The translations under genes and the position numbers were made by a program. Shown here one piece after another: positions 9,174 to 19,846 of a stretch of DNA of 64,000 nt. The stretch comes from Chaetoderma sp. LZ-2023a (lineage: Eukaryota; Mollusca; Caudofoveata; Chaetodermatida; Chaetodermatidae): contig CM067371.1 of NCBI GenBank assembly GCA_034401795.1, positions 75,412,833-75,476,832 of the forward strand, read 5' to 3'. Each line of letters starts with the position of its first letter. Position 1 is the stretch's first letter. The notes under the pieces are model-generated. The model saw nothing but the letters and a program-made list of their open reading frames with translations. It was not told the origin of the DNA and did no database searches.

Positions 9174-11280
9174 GTTCTTCGGGTACATATTCTCAGCATC
9201 AGGTGTATCGCCAGATCCGAAGAAGGTTGACGCAATCAAATCTACCAGTCGTCCTCAAAATCCTAGTGACGTGAAAAGCTTCCTCGGCATGGTACAGTAT
9301 TGCGCTAGATTCATCACTGATTTAGCTACCCTGTCGAAACCACTTCGTGATTTAACGAGACAGAACATTGAATTCGAATGGACGGCCGTACATGAAAAAG
9401 CTTTCAATGACATTAAATGTGCTCTGACTGATGACAGTGTTATTGGTTATTACAATCCATCACAGCCAGTTGAACTCGTAGTCGACGCCAGTCCAGTCGG
9501 TCTTGGTGCGATTCTGACCCAGAAAGAGGACATTTCAGGTACTAAAATTATATCATATGCCAGTCGCTCACTGACTCCCGTCGAGCAACGCTATAGCCAG
9601 TGCGAGAGAGAAGCCCTTGCGCTGACATGGGGAATTCTACACAACCATCTATATCTTTACGGCAACTCGTTTACAGCTGTTACTGATCACAAACCGCTTC
9701 TTCCGTTGTTTAGCAATCCAACATCGAAACCGCCTACTCGTATTGAGCGTTGGATGTTGAAACTCCAGGGATATACATTTAATCTAATCTATCGTCCTGG
9801 TACAAACAATCCTGCCGATTTCATGTCCAGACATCCTATTGCCTCTACACAGCAGCCCAGTCAGGAAGAAAAGCTCGCAGAGGAGCATATCAATTTCATC
9901 ACACAGAACTCTATTCCCAAAGCCGTAACTCTTGACGAAATTCGAAATGCAACGAAGAACGATTCCATTCTTCAGAAAGTAATTGAACTAACAAAATCAA
10001 ACCGATGGAAAGATGTGTACAAATTAAATCCCAGTGTTGACATTGACAATGTTACTCGCAAACAACTTCAGTCATATGCAGCAATTCATTCAGAACTGTC
10101 AGTCGGTTTCAATGACACTATTGTACTCCGAAATTCTCAAATCGTTGTACCAACTTCTCTCCAACAACGCATCTGCAATCTAGCCCATTCTGGTCATCAG
10201 GGGATTGTCAAAACGAAAAAACTCCTCCGTCAAAAGGTATGGTTTCCCTCGATCGACCGTCTTGTCGAAACCATGATAAACAACTGTTTACCATGTCAGG
10301 CTACGACACCGGATAATTCAAGTCATCGTGAACCACTAAAAATGACTACACTTCCGAAAGCCCCATGGGATTCAGTATGTGCAGACTTTCTAGGACCTCT
10401 GCCATCGGGTGATTATTTACTCATCGTGTACGACGAATATTCACGCTACCCAGAAGTCGAACGTGTCTCTTCAACATCTGCCAAAGCGACTTTGCCTGTG
10501 TTCGACAAAATATTTGCCACGCACGGAATTCCTTCGGTTCTCAAAACTGACAATGGCCCTCCTTTCAACGGTACAGAATTTCAACAGTTTATGCAATATC
10601 TCGGTCTGCATCATCGTAAAATCACACCCTATTGGCCAAGAGCCAATGGCGATGCAGAAAGGTTTATAAAAACTCTGGAGAAAGCACTTCGTATAGCCGA
10701 AATTGAAGATAAGCCATGGAAACAGGAAATGTATAAATTCCTACGTAGTTATCGCGCTACACCACATACATCTACGGACAAACCACCAGCTGAACTCCTT
10801 TTTAATCGCCCATTTAAGACAACTTTACCAGAAGTTGTCATACCAGTCGTTGACTCAATTGTGCGTGATAAGGATAACAAGTCTAAAGTACAAATGAAAC
10901 ATTATGCAGATTCCAAATCTCGAGTTTCACCAAGAACGATCAGCATTGGTGACCGTGTCCTCCTTCGTAAAGACAAAAGACAAAAACTCTCTCCATTATA
11001 TAATCCACAACCGTACAAAGTAGTTAATGTGAAAGGTTCCATGGTAACTGCAGAAAATGGACAGCATTCGGTAACACGAAATTCATCATTCTTCAAATTG
11101 CTTAAACTCTCTGACATGTCTCAAGTTAATGATGAACGTTCCAATGACAGTGATGACGATATGCCGGACATAATCATTCCTACTGTGGAGCGAGAAACTC
11201 CGCCTAACGATCATCCACCACCTGATCGTCCATATCGTAATCGCCGTATGCCATCTAGGTTCCGTGACTTTCAAATATAA
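9136..11280 (+). CDS. RNase H-integrase (C-terminal part of the frameshifted gag-pol)
   Basis: This frame is open from about 9136 (first ATG at 9271) to the stop at 11280. Counting from that ATG, the connection domain gives SFLGMVQY; RNase H shows VDASPVGLGAIL (Asp72), CEREALAL, TDHKPL (Asp139) and NPADFMSRHP. The integrase H-H-C-C zinc finger uses H306, H309, C339 and C342. The integrase core has D372 (ADFLGP), D427 (TDNGPPF) and E463 (GDAERF), giving the canonical D,D-35-E spacing. A basic/polar tail follows with no chromodomain seen. It overlaps the upstream frame by about 35 bases in another phase. In the family the two parts form one polyprotein, so this copy would need a frameshift event or a trans-supplied Pol. 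All catalytic residues I could check are present. Confidence 0.92.
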   Translation, partial: NAAKCEYGKSEIEFFGYIFSASGVSPDPKKVDAIKSTSRPQNPSDVKSFLGMVQYCARFITDLATLSKPLRDLTRQNIEFEWTAVHEKAFNDIKCALTDDSVIGYYNPSQPVELVVDASPVGLGAILTQKEDISGTKIISYASRSLTPVEQRYSQCEREALALTWGILHNHLYLYGNSFTAVTDHKPLLPLFSNPTSKPPTRIERWMLKLQGYTFNLIYRPGTNNPADFMSRHPIASTQQPSQEEKLAEEHINFITQNSIPKAVTLDEIRNATKNDSILQKVIELTKSNRWKDVYKLNPSVDIDNVTRKQLQSYAAIHSELSVGFNDTIVLRNSQIVVPTSLQQRICNLAHSGHQGIVKTKKLLRQKVWFPSIDRLVETMINNCLPCQATTPDNSSHREPLKMTTLPKAPWDSVCADFLGPLPSGDYLLIVYDEYSRYPEVERVSSTSAKATLPVFDKIFATHGIPSVLKTDNGPPFNGTEFQQFMQYLGLHHRKITPYWPRANGDAERFIKTLEKALRIAEIEDKPWKQEMYKFLRSYRATPHTSTDKPPAELLFNRPFKTTLPEVVIPVVDSIVRDKDNKSKVQMKHYADSKSRVSPRTISIGDRVLLRKDKRQKLSPLYNPQPYKVVNVKGSMVTAENGQHSVTRNSSFFKLLKLSDMSQVNDERSNDSDDDMPDIIIPTVERETPPNDHPPPDRPYRNRRMPSRFRDFQI

Positions 11281-11381
11281 CTTTGACATTCATTATGACA
11301 GTAACTTTAAATTTAATCATTAAGCTAAGAAAGACTCACGTTAATTATGTAATTTGAAACTCTTAGAAAATCCTCGAGGGA

Positions 11382-11513
11382 TGTAATGTCTTAGTTCTAA
11401 ATCGTAATTTATATTCCATGACCGGAACTAGGATTCCGGGTTTTAGGTTATATACGGTCTAAGAAATATACAAAACGAAAACTAGTCTTGTTATTCAATA
11501 CAACAATATTTCA
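11382..11513 (+). repeat. 3' LTR
   Basis: 132 bp, identical by eye to the 5' LTR, preceded by the purine-rich GAGGGA and followed by the target duplication GATGT. Confidence 0.97.
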
Positions 11514-11518
11514 GATGT

Positions 11519-13021
11519 CAAGGCAATATTTTAAGTATAATTATAGCAGGGAGCTTCGACAACAGCTCGGCCATTTCTGGACCGATTTTAAAATGGTAAA
11601 AAGTACCTCATAGTCGTGCGTTGGTTGCTTCGCTCTGCGCTGGTGACTTTTGATTGGTCAACATATAGTATATAAGGCACTGCATCAGCTGCTATTCTTC
11701 AGTCGGGACGAGGGGGTAGTCCGATGCAGTGAATAATATCTGAGGCTACTATGAAGAGCTCCCCATTCTGGCAATCTACACCAGTGTAAATACTCTTAAG
11801 TTCTTGTAACCACGATCGGGTGCCAGCCTCATCATACGGAATCAGCTCCTTTTTGTAATCCCCTGTTTAGGGGTACATAAACCAACCTAAGAGCAGGCTA
11901 CCCTCGCCATTCAGTGAGGAACATTGGCGTAGCCAAGTCAATAGTTACACATTTTCAGTAACCGACCACAGGGAGCTGCTTGAGCAGCGCCTCTTTTGGC
12001 CTTCAACATCTAAGACCATCATGTGAAACGATTGGTCCTTTCTGATATCTCAACAAACTTGTCTGCACCACACCAAAAGTGGTGGCTCAAAAATTGCACG
12101 TACCTAGTGCCCTCTTCAGTGTTTAGACCAGCTGTGCTTACAATGAACATTACTTTCATCGCCGCTTCTGAGCTAGCGACTCCGATCGTCTTGTGACCAT
12201 TACTATTATACACTTAGCCTCTTCATCTTCCGAGACATCTTCACTTACGTACCAGGTATTCTACGTGCTTCAACAACCACAGGAAATTTAACTGTGATAG
12301 AAAGTGTCATATTTTAATGTGCACCAATGACTAGGAAGCGCCAACAGTACCTGCAACATTCCCGAATCTTCTCTGCGCTGATGACTAAGACGCCAACTGC
12401 TACTGCAACTGTCCTGAACAGTCTTCGCACTGATGACTAACACGTGCCAACAATTGGGCTTTTTCTAAACTGCACTGATGACTAATAGGCACCTTTCATT
12501 GTAATATAATTATTTCATTTTCTTAGCGCTGATTATAAATAGGCGCATACGGGTCAGTTAGACCTCATTGTTCCTGTATAAAACTATACCACAGCGAGCA
12601 CCGTTTGTTAATCTTAGTTTTTATTAGTTAGTTAAATTACTTATTAAACTTTAAACTGCGCATTTCGCTTATATGCTATGCAGCTTCAATAACCGCACCA
12701 CCTACTTAATCTAATACAGCAACACTTTTTTACTAGAGACATCTCTCGTGCCTGCGCAAATACACATAATTTATGGTGCCTAATCCTAAATGAATATTAG
12801 CTCAGATACTTCGATAGGACAATAGTTGTTAAGAATGACTGCTCAAATGAAGGAGAGCTGTTTATTGTAAAGCCTCTTTCCCTGGGTCTGCACAACATTA
12901 CATAGCGAGTCAGGTCTTTCATAATTGACCAGTAACATTAAGGCCTTCTAACTCATGTCAGAGCAGCTGTCTCTTTCTAAGCCTCTCCATCCTATAGCCT
13001 CCGGGGGGGGGGGGGGGGGGG
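11519..13021 (-). repeat. X/Y repeat family, reverse truncated copy (R0)
   Basis: This segment matches the reverse complement of about 15.0-16.3 kb and the same strand of about 17.0-17.95 kb. Shared landmarks are GATTGGTCAACATATAGTAT with TATATAAGG near 11675-11695, a CAGTCGGG-like block, several TGATGACTAA motifs at 12.3-12.5 kb, and TTAGCTCAGATA near 12.8 kb. Homology ends at a run of about 19 G at 13003-13021. No protein-coding frame was recognised. It begins directly after the LTR retrotransposon's target duplication, so that retrotransposon probably inserted at or near the end of this copy. Confidence 0.7.
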
Positions 13022-13319
13022 TACGCGCTGGTCCATTCGCATATTTTGTTCCGCAGCATCGCATATGCATGATGCGCAGTCGCTATTCATTCAATTGGCC
13101 TATCAGAGGTTATTCTATCGCATGAGCCATTGGTACTAAAGGTAACGCCGAAAGGTCCGCTTAATATGGAGAGGGATAGGGGTGAATCTGTTCTTCAGTG
13201 TCCTCAGTGGGGACGAATCTATGCTGGAAACTTTAGTAGTTGCCTGATGGTTGATCCGATGCTCTCAGATGTCCAGGTATGGGCCTTTTGAGTGTGCCTA
13301 TTCCTAGCAATTTGATGTG

Positions 13320-13923
13320 ATCTGCTTAGCATTTATGAAGGCATTCGATATGTACCACTCAAAAGGCTCCTGAAAAAAGCTTAGTGGATTAGGAATAACT
13401 GAGAGTGGGCACATGCGGACGGAGACATTTCTACTCAGACAAACACAGCAAGCAATAGTGAACAACTCGGTATCATCATGGGCCGTTGTTTTAAGAGAGG
13501 GAGCGTTCTTGGACCAGTGTTGTTTGTTATGTACATAAATGACCCGCCTAACAACTGAACTCGGATGCATATATGTATGCAGATGATACAGTTTTCCGAC
13601 AAAGTAAATGTGAGAAAGACCAAGAGGACCTACAAGAAGACCTGTACAGACTCCAAGATTAGTCTGATGACTGGCTTATAATGCTGTTTCACGCGGATAA
13701 ATGCAAGTTAATAACTGTAGGCAGACCACTAGAGGGTGAAAGAAAATATTATATGAGAAGGAGCGAAGTTGATGAACTACAATGCAGGCTAATTAAAGTG
13801 GATAAAGAAAAAGACATAGGCGTCACCATTGACAGCAAACTCTCAATTGAAGCACATTTAACAAAAAAAGTGATTAAAGCAACACAATTAATGGGGCTAT
13901 CCGAAGGTAATTCACATTTCTAG
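13320..13923 (+). pseudogene. Non-LTR retrotransposon (LINE) reverse transcriptase fragment
   Basis: Three plus-strand frames spell a broken LINE RT in order. First is an FMKAFDMYHSKRLLKK stretch near 13330-13375, matching the DFSKAFD-x-VPH...LL block. Next is SVLGPVLFVMYINDPP near 13500-13550, the conserved GSVLGP-LF-IYINDLP motif. Then a YADDT-like catalytic region near 13575-13590 and finally a clean 80-residue frame (13681-13923) with HADKCKLITVG and KDIGVTIDSKL, typical of the RT thumb in CR1/Jockey-group LINEs. Several stops and frame changes separate them. No endonuclease or 3' tail was seen. Confidence 0.85.
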
Positions 13924-13964
13924 ATCAAGACACATTCAGATGGCTATTCAAGGCACTGTTTTAT

Positions 13965-16330
13965 ACTCTAATTATATAGTATAGCTATAGCTCAGCGAGT
14001 TGAAGTCTGGATTCCTTAAAGATATTGGCACAGGGTTTAACAAAGTGATTCGTTTCCTGCGGTTAAGAAAGTGACGTGTTGTATCTCGCCAAAGATAACT
14101 AGCATATCCTTATTTATACGTATAGGCACCCCCTGCAAGGGATAAGTCCAAGTGCGGCTAACTTGTTAATAAATACTAATGCCTCAAGTAGGCCAATAAA
14201 ACGGTTGTGTGAGAGGAAAGGGCCTTGCTTGGGCCTCCATCACAGGAAAATGCCTACAACGCCAAAGTGGTGGAGAATCATTTAATACCATTCTCCCAGT
14301 TTAGATCAAGGCTAAAAATGCTGAATTATATGTATCTTGTTATTTATAGTATAGAGACGACTACGCCGACTTCTGTTGAAACCTTCACACTACCTCCACG
14401 TAAACCAGCGTGCATCCCTATATATATATATATAGGGATGCACGCTGGTTTACGTGGAGGTAGTGTGAAGGTTTCAACAGAAGTCGGCGTAGTCGTCTCT
14501 ATACTAGTCGCTGGGTTAGTCAGCGCTGCGTTATTTCGGTGGTCCTTCTTATGGAGCTAGACTAACAGTTAGTTATTGAGTCCAGACATAGAACCGTTAG
14601 GCCTCAAACGGCTTATGCCTAATTAACATTGACAAAGTTTGCCTTCCTTTTTTGAACAACTACTCAGACTGACGGTGTGTACATATTGTCTGGGCGACGA
14701 GTCTGAAGCCGATGAGTGACTTCTAACCATGTGTCAGCACAACCACAAATAACAGGGCATAGAAGGACAACACAAAAACATTGAGCAAGCACCATAGCTA
14801 GTTAAGACAGGCTGAAGAAACAGATGGCAGACTATGGTGACCTTCCTTGAAGGCGTGGGGGCCCACTCGCCTCTCCTAGTCACTGTAGAGTTAGTCTGCT
14901 TTCAACATCTTTCACCATTACCGAGGTGTTGAGAACGAGCCGTATAAGACACGTTCTCTCGAGCTAACATTTACACTGAGTTAGGGATATGTAATAGCCC
15001 TCTGATTTACTGCTAGGCCGAAACTACTATAATTGGTGAGGGTACTAGGGGAATGTGCGATCCGTCACCATTTCGATTCTAACCGTCGGGAAGCCTCTGC
15101 AATTTCTCGGGTCGGCTCTAATCAAACCGACGGAGGGAGTTACCAAACAATTATTTGGCCAGGCCAGACGAGTCGCAGAAAGCGCGTACCTCCGAAAGCT
15201 ACAGGATGGAGAGGCGTATAAAGAGACGGCTGCGCAGAAAGTGCATTAGAAGGCCTTAAGGTTAGTGGCCAATTAAGGAAACATGGCTCGCTATGTAACT
15301 TGGTGCAGAGCCGGAAAAGAGAGCTTACAATTCTTTCGTTTGAGCAGCCGCCCTTAACTTATATAATATCGAAATATCTGAGCTAATATTCGCTTAGGAT
15401 TAGGTGCCATATCTCATGTCTATTTGCGCCAGCACGAGAGACATCGTTAGTGAAAAAATGTTGTTGTATTAGAAAAGTAGGTGGTGCAGTTCTTGAAGTA
15501 GTATATGGTAAAAATAAGCGAGTGCACAGTTTTTAGATTTAATAAGTAAATTAACTTAACGATTAAAGAACAAGTTTTAAGAACAGCACTCATCATAGTA
15601 CAATATATACAGATACAATAATGTCTAGCTGACCTATATGCGCCTACTTATATTCAGCAATAAGTAAAATAAGATAATTATGTTAGAAAGGCACCTATTA
15701 GTCACCAACGCAGAGCTAGAAAAAGCACAATAGTTGGCGCCTGTAAGTCATCAGCGAAGAGAGAGTTCAGGATGATGTGTGGATGGTCACTATGTAGTTG
15801 GCGCCTGTTAGTTATCAGCTCAGAAAAGATTCCGCATGATGTGTAGCACTCACTATGTAGTTGGCGCCTGCTAGTTATCAGCGCAGAGAAGATTCAGGAA
15901 ATGTGCAGATGTTGTTGGCGCACAATAGAATTTGCTGTAATGGATGAAGCACGGCGAAATATCCCAGTGCGGAAGTGAGGAAACCTCAGAAAATGAAGAG
16001 GCTAAGTCTATAGATAGTAATGGCACAAGACAATCGGCCTCGCTAGCTCAGGGGCGGCGATGAAATCAATGTTCGCAGTAAATGCAGTGGTTCCAAACAC
16101 TGAAAGGTAGCACTAATTACGTGCAGGTTTTAAATCATCACTTTTTGCCATGGTGTGGGCAGATTTGGCGAGATATCAGAATGGACCAATCGTTTCACAT
16201 GATGACTTCATTGTTCTAGGCTAAAGATTGGAGCCGCTCAAAAAGGTCCCTGCGGTCTTTCACTGGGAATGCGCAACCATTAACTCGGGTGCGCCACTGT
16301 TCCCCATGGGAGGGCTAGGGCTCACATTTT
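13965..16330 (+). repeat. X/Y repeat family, forward copy (F1)
   Basis: This copy runs from GGATTCCTTAAAGATATTGG-like sequence through GAGAGGAAAGGGCC (14.21 kb), a GCAGACTATGGTGACC block (14.83 kb) and TTTGAGCAGCCGCCC (15.34 kb) to TTGGCGCCTGTAAGTCATCAG-type repeats (15.7-15.9 kb). The first half recurs forward at 19.6-23.64 kb and reversed at 18.0-19.0 kb; the second half recurs reversed at 11.5-13.0 and 17.0-17.95 kb. It carries a private 80-bp inverted duplication at 14347-14506. I found no convincing ORF, terminal repeat or known signature. Confidence 0.65.
14347..14506. repeat. Perfect palindrome, two 80-bp arms with no spacer
   Basis: Bases 14347-14426 are the exact reverse complement of 14427-14506, centred on an alternating TATATATATATA tract. 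The right arm (GGGATGCACGCTGG...) is ordinary X/Y sequence also found at 23.13 kb and reversed at 18.64-18.72 kb. The left arm is an inverted duplicate absent from the other copies, where sequence matching TGAATTATATATG joins directly to the GGGATGCACG block. Confidence 0.95.
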
Positions 16331-16984
16331 TGTGGATAGCATGAAGTGTCACTAGCGGAGTCAGGTAGCGATAAACACATAAAAATGATAACAACAGCAA
16401 AAAAACAAATATGGCATCCACAAGTTAACAAATATGATTTAATTTTCTATCACTCACCCAATCGGCTTACAATCCATTGTTTGTGGTAGCTCAAGTAAGG
16501 CTCAGTAATATAATATATGATATAATTACAGTTTTGTTTGAGCTACTACATACAATAAACAATTGTATTCTCGGCAGAGCTGTGTTAGTGTAAGGCCACC
16601 TCCGACTATATAAACCTGTAAATATAAAAATGTTTTCCTGTGAAGTGTATGTCCGGCGTTGCGCTGCTCCACTGTTTCTTGTGGTGAGGATCGCTCAGTC
16701 GGGTACGAACTGACCCGAGTTAGCCCGGTACGAAATGACATCTGATATGCTCAAACCTCACCACCGTTGGTTCAATAGGCCAGTGTGTGTAGCCACAGTA
16801 AGGAGTGTAGTCCATAAGAACACCTATCGTAAGATAACTTACCCTCATGCACTGAGTGTGTGGGATGGCATTCTTATGTATACAATTGCCTGTGTTTTGG
16901 GGAATCCTTAACACTAGGCGCTATTCATCCATCTTGATATGAATCATTACCGGGATTCGTTGAGACAAACGAATCCATTTACAG
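16331..16984. other. Spacer between inverted X/Y copies, nothing recognised
   Basis: About 650 bp lies between the forward copy F1 and the reverse copy R1. No gene, terminal repeat or tandem structure was seen. Confidence 0.4.
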
Positions 16985-19010
16985 AACTGAAATCGGTCCA
17001 GGGATGGCAGAGATATCAGTAAAACAAAAATAGTCCTTCAAAATGTTGGTCTAGATCGTCATTGCGGATGTGTTGATAGGGTGAAGGTAACGTGATGTCA
17101 TAAGCACGTGTTGCTCTCATGCTATCCCCTTCCCTTAGTTCGCGACGATTGGTTGAGCTCTGCTATGGTGACTGCTGATTGGTCCTCATATAGTATATAA
17201 GGAGTTACATTGGCTGCATTCCTCAGTCGGGTCGGGGCATCAGCCCAGTGCGGAAGACATTCCACTATGCTTACTATGCAGAGCTCGCTCTAAGCAATCT
17301 ACACCAGCATAAGCCGTATCCACAGCTGAGGCCGGGCTGGGAAGATGCCACTGATGAGTCACGAACAAGTTTTTGGAACCCGTATTCAGGGATTATAACA
17401 ACTGAAATCAGAGCCCCCCCCCCCCCCCCCCCAACATGCCCTGATGACTAACAGCCGCTCATAAGTTATTTCCTTTTTAATAGCGCTGATTACAAGTAAG
17501 TGCCATAGGTCAGCTAGACCTAATTGTATTCTATAAATAGTACTATGGCGAGCGTCGTTTAGACTGTTAAATACTTTTTCATTTTGTTACGTTAAATATG
17601 CAACGCTTATACTATACTATACAGCTCCAGTAAATGCACCACTAAAATTTCACTAGCGCTATCTCTCTTGCCTACACCTATAGACTCGAGATACAGTGAT
17701 TAAACCTAACTAGTATTAGCTCAGATATTTTGTTAGGATAAAGTAGTGAGGGACGACTGCTCGAACAGAGTGCTGATTGTTGTAAAGCCTCTTTTGCGGC
17801 TATGCTGACGCCAACATAGCTAGCCGGTTTCCATAATTGGCCACTAACTTTACGGCCTTCTAAATTCTTGGAGCAGCTGTCTCTTTCTAGGACTCTCCGG
17901 CCCTCTGGCCAACTAATTGTTTGGTAGTCCTCTCCACCAGTTTGGTTGGATGACCTGGCAAATTGCAGGGGTTTCTCAATGGCTATAATCGGAACGTTGA
18001 TGACTCACCTCCCCTGTACCTTCGCAGTACCTTAGGACTTCTTTAAGCCAAAGTAGGATTCACTACAAAAACGTTAATTATAGTAGGAAGGGCTAGCAGT
18101 GGATCTCACGGCAGTGACATAAGTCTAAATCAGGTAAACGTTAGTCCCGATGGAGTGAATCTCATATGGTTCGCTCTCGACACAATTGGCGCCGGCTGAA
18201 AACATGGTTAGCAGACTAACGCCACGATGACTGGGAGATGCCAATCAGCTCTCCATGCCTTCTTGGAAGGTCACCACAGTCTGCTACCCGCTTCTTCAGC
18301 CGCCACCATAAATAGATACACTGCCTTCTAATGCTTTTGTGTTATTCTGGACTTATCTTGTCATTCATGGTTGTGCTGACATGTGGTTAGAGGTCACAAA
18401 TCGGCTTCAGACTTGTCGCTCAGGCAACATGTACGTGCCGCCGGCCTGAGGGAGTAGTCCAATGGGTATGTACCAAGATGGCTACCCAGGCTCATCCACC
18501 AGGGAGACAACCTGTTATTAAAGTTAAATATGCCTAAGCCGTTCGAGGCATAAACTATATGTGCTCAATAACTAAAGGCTAGCCTAGCTCCTCAAGAAGG
18601 ACCCCCAAAATAATGTGACGCCGACTAATCCAGCGACTGGCTTAAGAGACGATGGTGCCAGATTCTGTTGAAGCCGGTGCTCCGCCTTCACGTAATCCAG
18701 CGTGCATCCCTATATAAAAATTACACATATATAATTTAACTCACCATAGCATTGTTCTAGATGGGAGTATGGTCTCGGCCATCTCTCCCCCTCCGCTGCG
18801 GCGTGGCAGGCATTTTCCTGTGACGGAGGCCCGCGTAAGGCACTTTCCTCTCGCAAAACCAATTTATTGGTACGCTTGAGGCATTAGTTTATATTAAACT
18901 AGTTAGCCATGCTATGACTCCTCCTTTACAGGGGTACCTATCATATAGTTAAGTATAGGTAAGGTATCTTCAGTGAGATACAAAACAGACGGTGCCAACA
19001 CATCACTTTA
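16985..19010 (-). repeat. X/Y repeat family, reverse copy (R1) with internal deletion
   Basis: This is the reverse complement of the F1 type: GATTGGTCCTCATATAGTAT plus TATATAAGG at 17.18 kb, TTAGCTCAGATATTTTG at 17.72 kb, ACCACAGTCTGCTACC at 18.27 kb, GCATCCCTATATA at 18.70 kb and the reverse of GAGAGGAAAGTGCC at 18.85 kb. Relative to R0 and F1 it lacks roughly 600 bp; at that position sits a run of about 18 C (17415-17432). Confidence 0.65.
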
Positions 19011-19204
19011 TTATATAATCATAGGAAACAAGTACCATTGTTAAACCGGCGAATCTTTCACAATTAAGAGCCAGCATACCTATATATTGTATATTATAAA
19101 TTAACTAGAGAACATAATGCAGCGGCTTATTCGTTACACAAATAGTCAAGATGACACAGTAGTACTCACTGCAGGCGGCAATGATCACCTGGCCCCACTG
19201 GAAC

Positions 19205-19500
19205 TTTACACAGACTCCAAAATTGGTCTTTGTGGTTGCCGGCAGACCACAGTCTCCAATCTCCATCCCCAAGGCCAGCTAACCAGCATTGTCGGGCCGG
19301 CGAGTACCGCAAGTACCATCCAGAAACTGGGGAGGAATTGATGAAGCAGTGCAGCGTCAGAGCTACACTTCCTTGGTTTCTGACTCGTACTCATGGTACG
19401 CGCCGGCCTGACGGTGCTGGTTAGCTGGCCTCGGGGATACAGAAGGGAGGCTGCATTGGACCAGTAAATACAGACTGACCATGAGGGTCGATGGAACAAC
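19205..19500. repeat. Imperfect inverted repeat between two X/Y copies
   Basis: GGCCAGCTAACCAGCATTGT near 19272 is matched in inverse near 19410-19430 (CGGTGCTGGTTAGCTGGCC), and weaker complementarity extends outward on both sides to about 19205 and 19500. It lies at the centre of a larger head-to-head arrangement, with reverse copy R1 on the left and forward copy F2 on the right. Confidence 0.6.
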
Positions 19501-19846
19501 CACATTCCAGTGGGACCGCACAGACATTTCCGCCAACGGCAAACACCACCGTGTCGTCCCGGCTATTTGTGCAACCGGTGTACCTATACATATTGGAGGA
19601 TTATATTTATATAATGCAGTGAGTCGAACGAAGGCTGGCTTCCTGAAAAGATATATACGGAGGTTTTAACAAAGTGATTCGTTTTCTGCGATTAATGAGT
19701 GAGGTGTTGGGGCCGTCTATTTTGTATCTCACCAAAGATACCTAATCTATCCATATATATATACGTATAGGTACATCAAACCACCCCACCCCCCCACCCC
19801 CCTAAAACCCCAAGGATAAATCTCAGTGCGGCTAACTAGTTTAATA

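Larger units (their letters stand above)
6821..11518 (+). mobile_element. Nearly intact Ty3/gypsy LTR retrotransposon with target duplication
   Basis: The element spans 6826-11513 (4688 bp). Its two 132-bp LTRs appear identical base for base and both begin TGTAATG and end TTTCA. The flanks carry a perfect 5-bp target duplication, GATGT, at 6821-6825 and 11514-11518. A primer-binding-site-like TGGCGACGAGC follows the 5' LTR and a short purine tract (GAGGGA) precedes the 3' LTR. The internal region encodes Gag-Protease-RT-RNase H-Integrase on one strand. A single continuous gag-pol frame, two zinc knuckles, an SDD-type RT catalytic site and no visible chromodomain suggest the Mag lineage, to which molluscan Steamer-like elements belong; that placement is inference. 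One frameshift near 9135 breaks pol. Confidence 0.95.

Noticed and set aside
11650-11720. X/Y promoter-like block as the start of an LTR
   Set aside because: A TATATAAGG box is present, but no paired direct repeats, primer-binding site or target duplication could be found.
14225-14560. 111-codon frame across the palindrome
   Set aside because: The frame is a by-product of the inverted duplication and encodes nothing recognisable.
17350-17370. Second CTGATGAGTC...GAAC ribozyme-like core
   Set aside because: There is no room for stem II and no closing stems.
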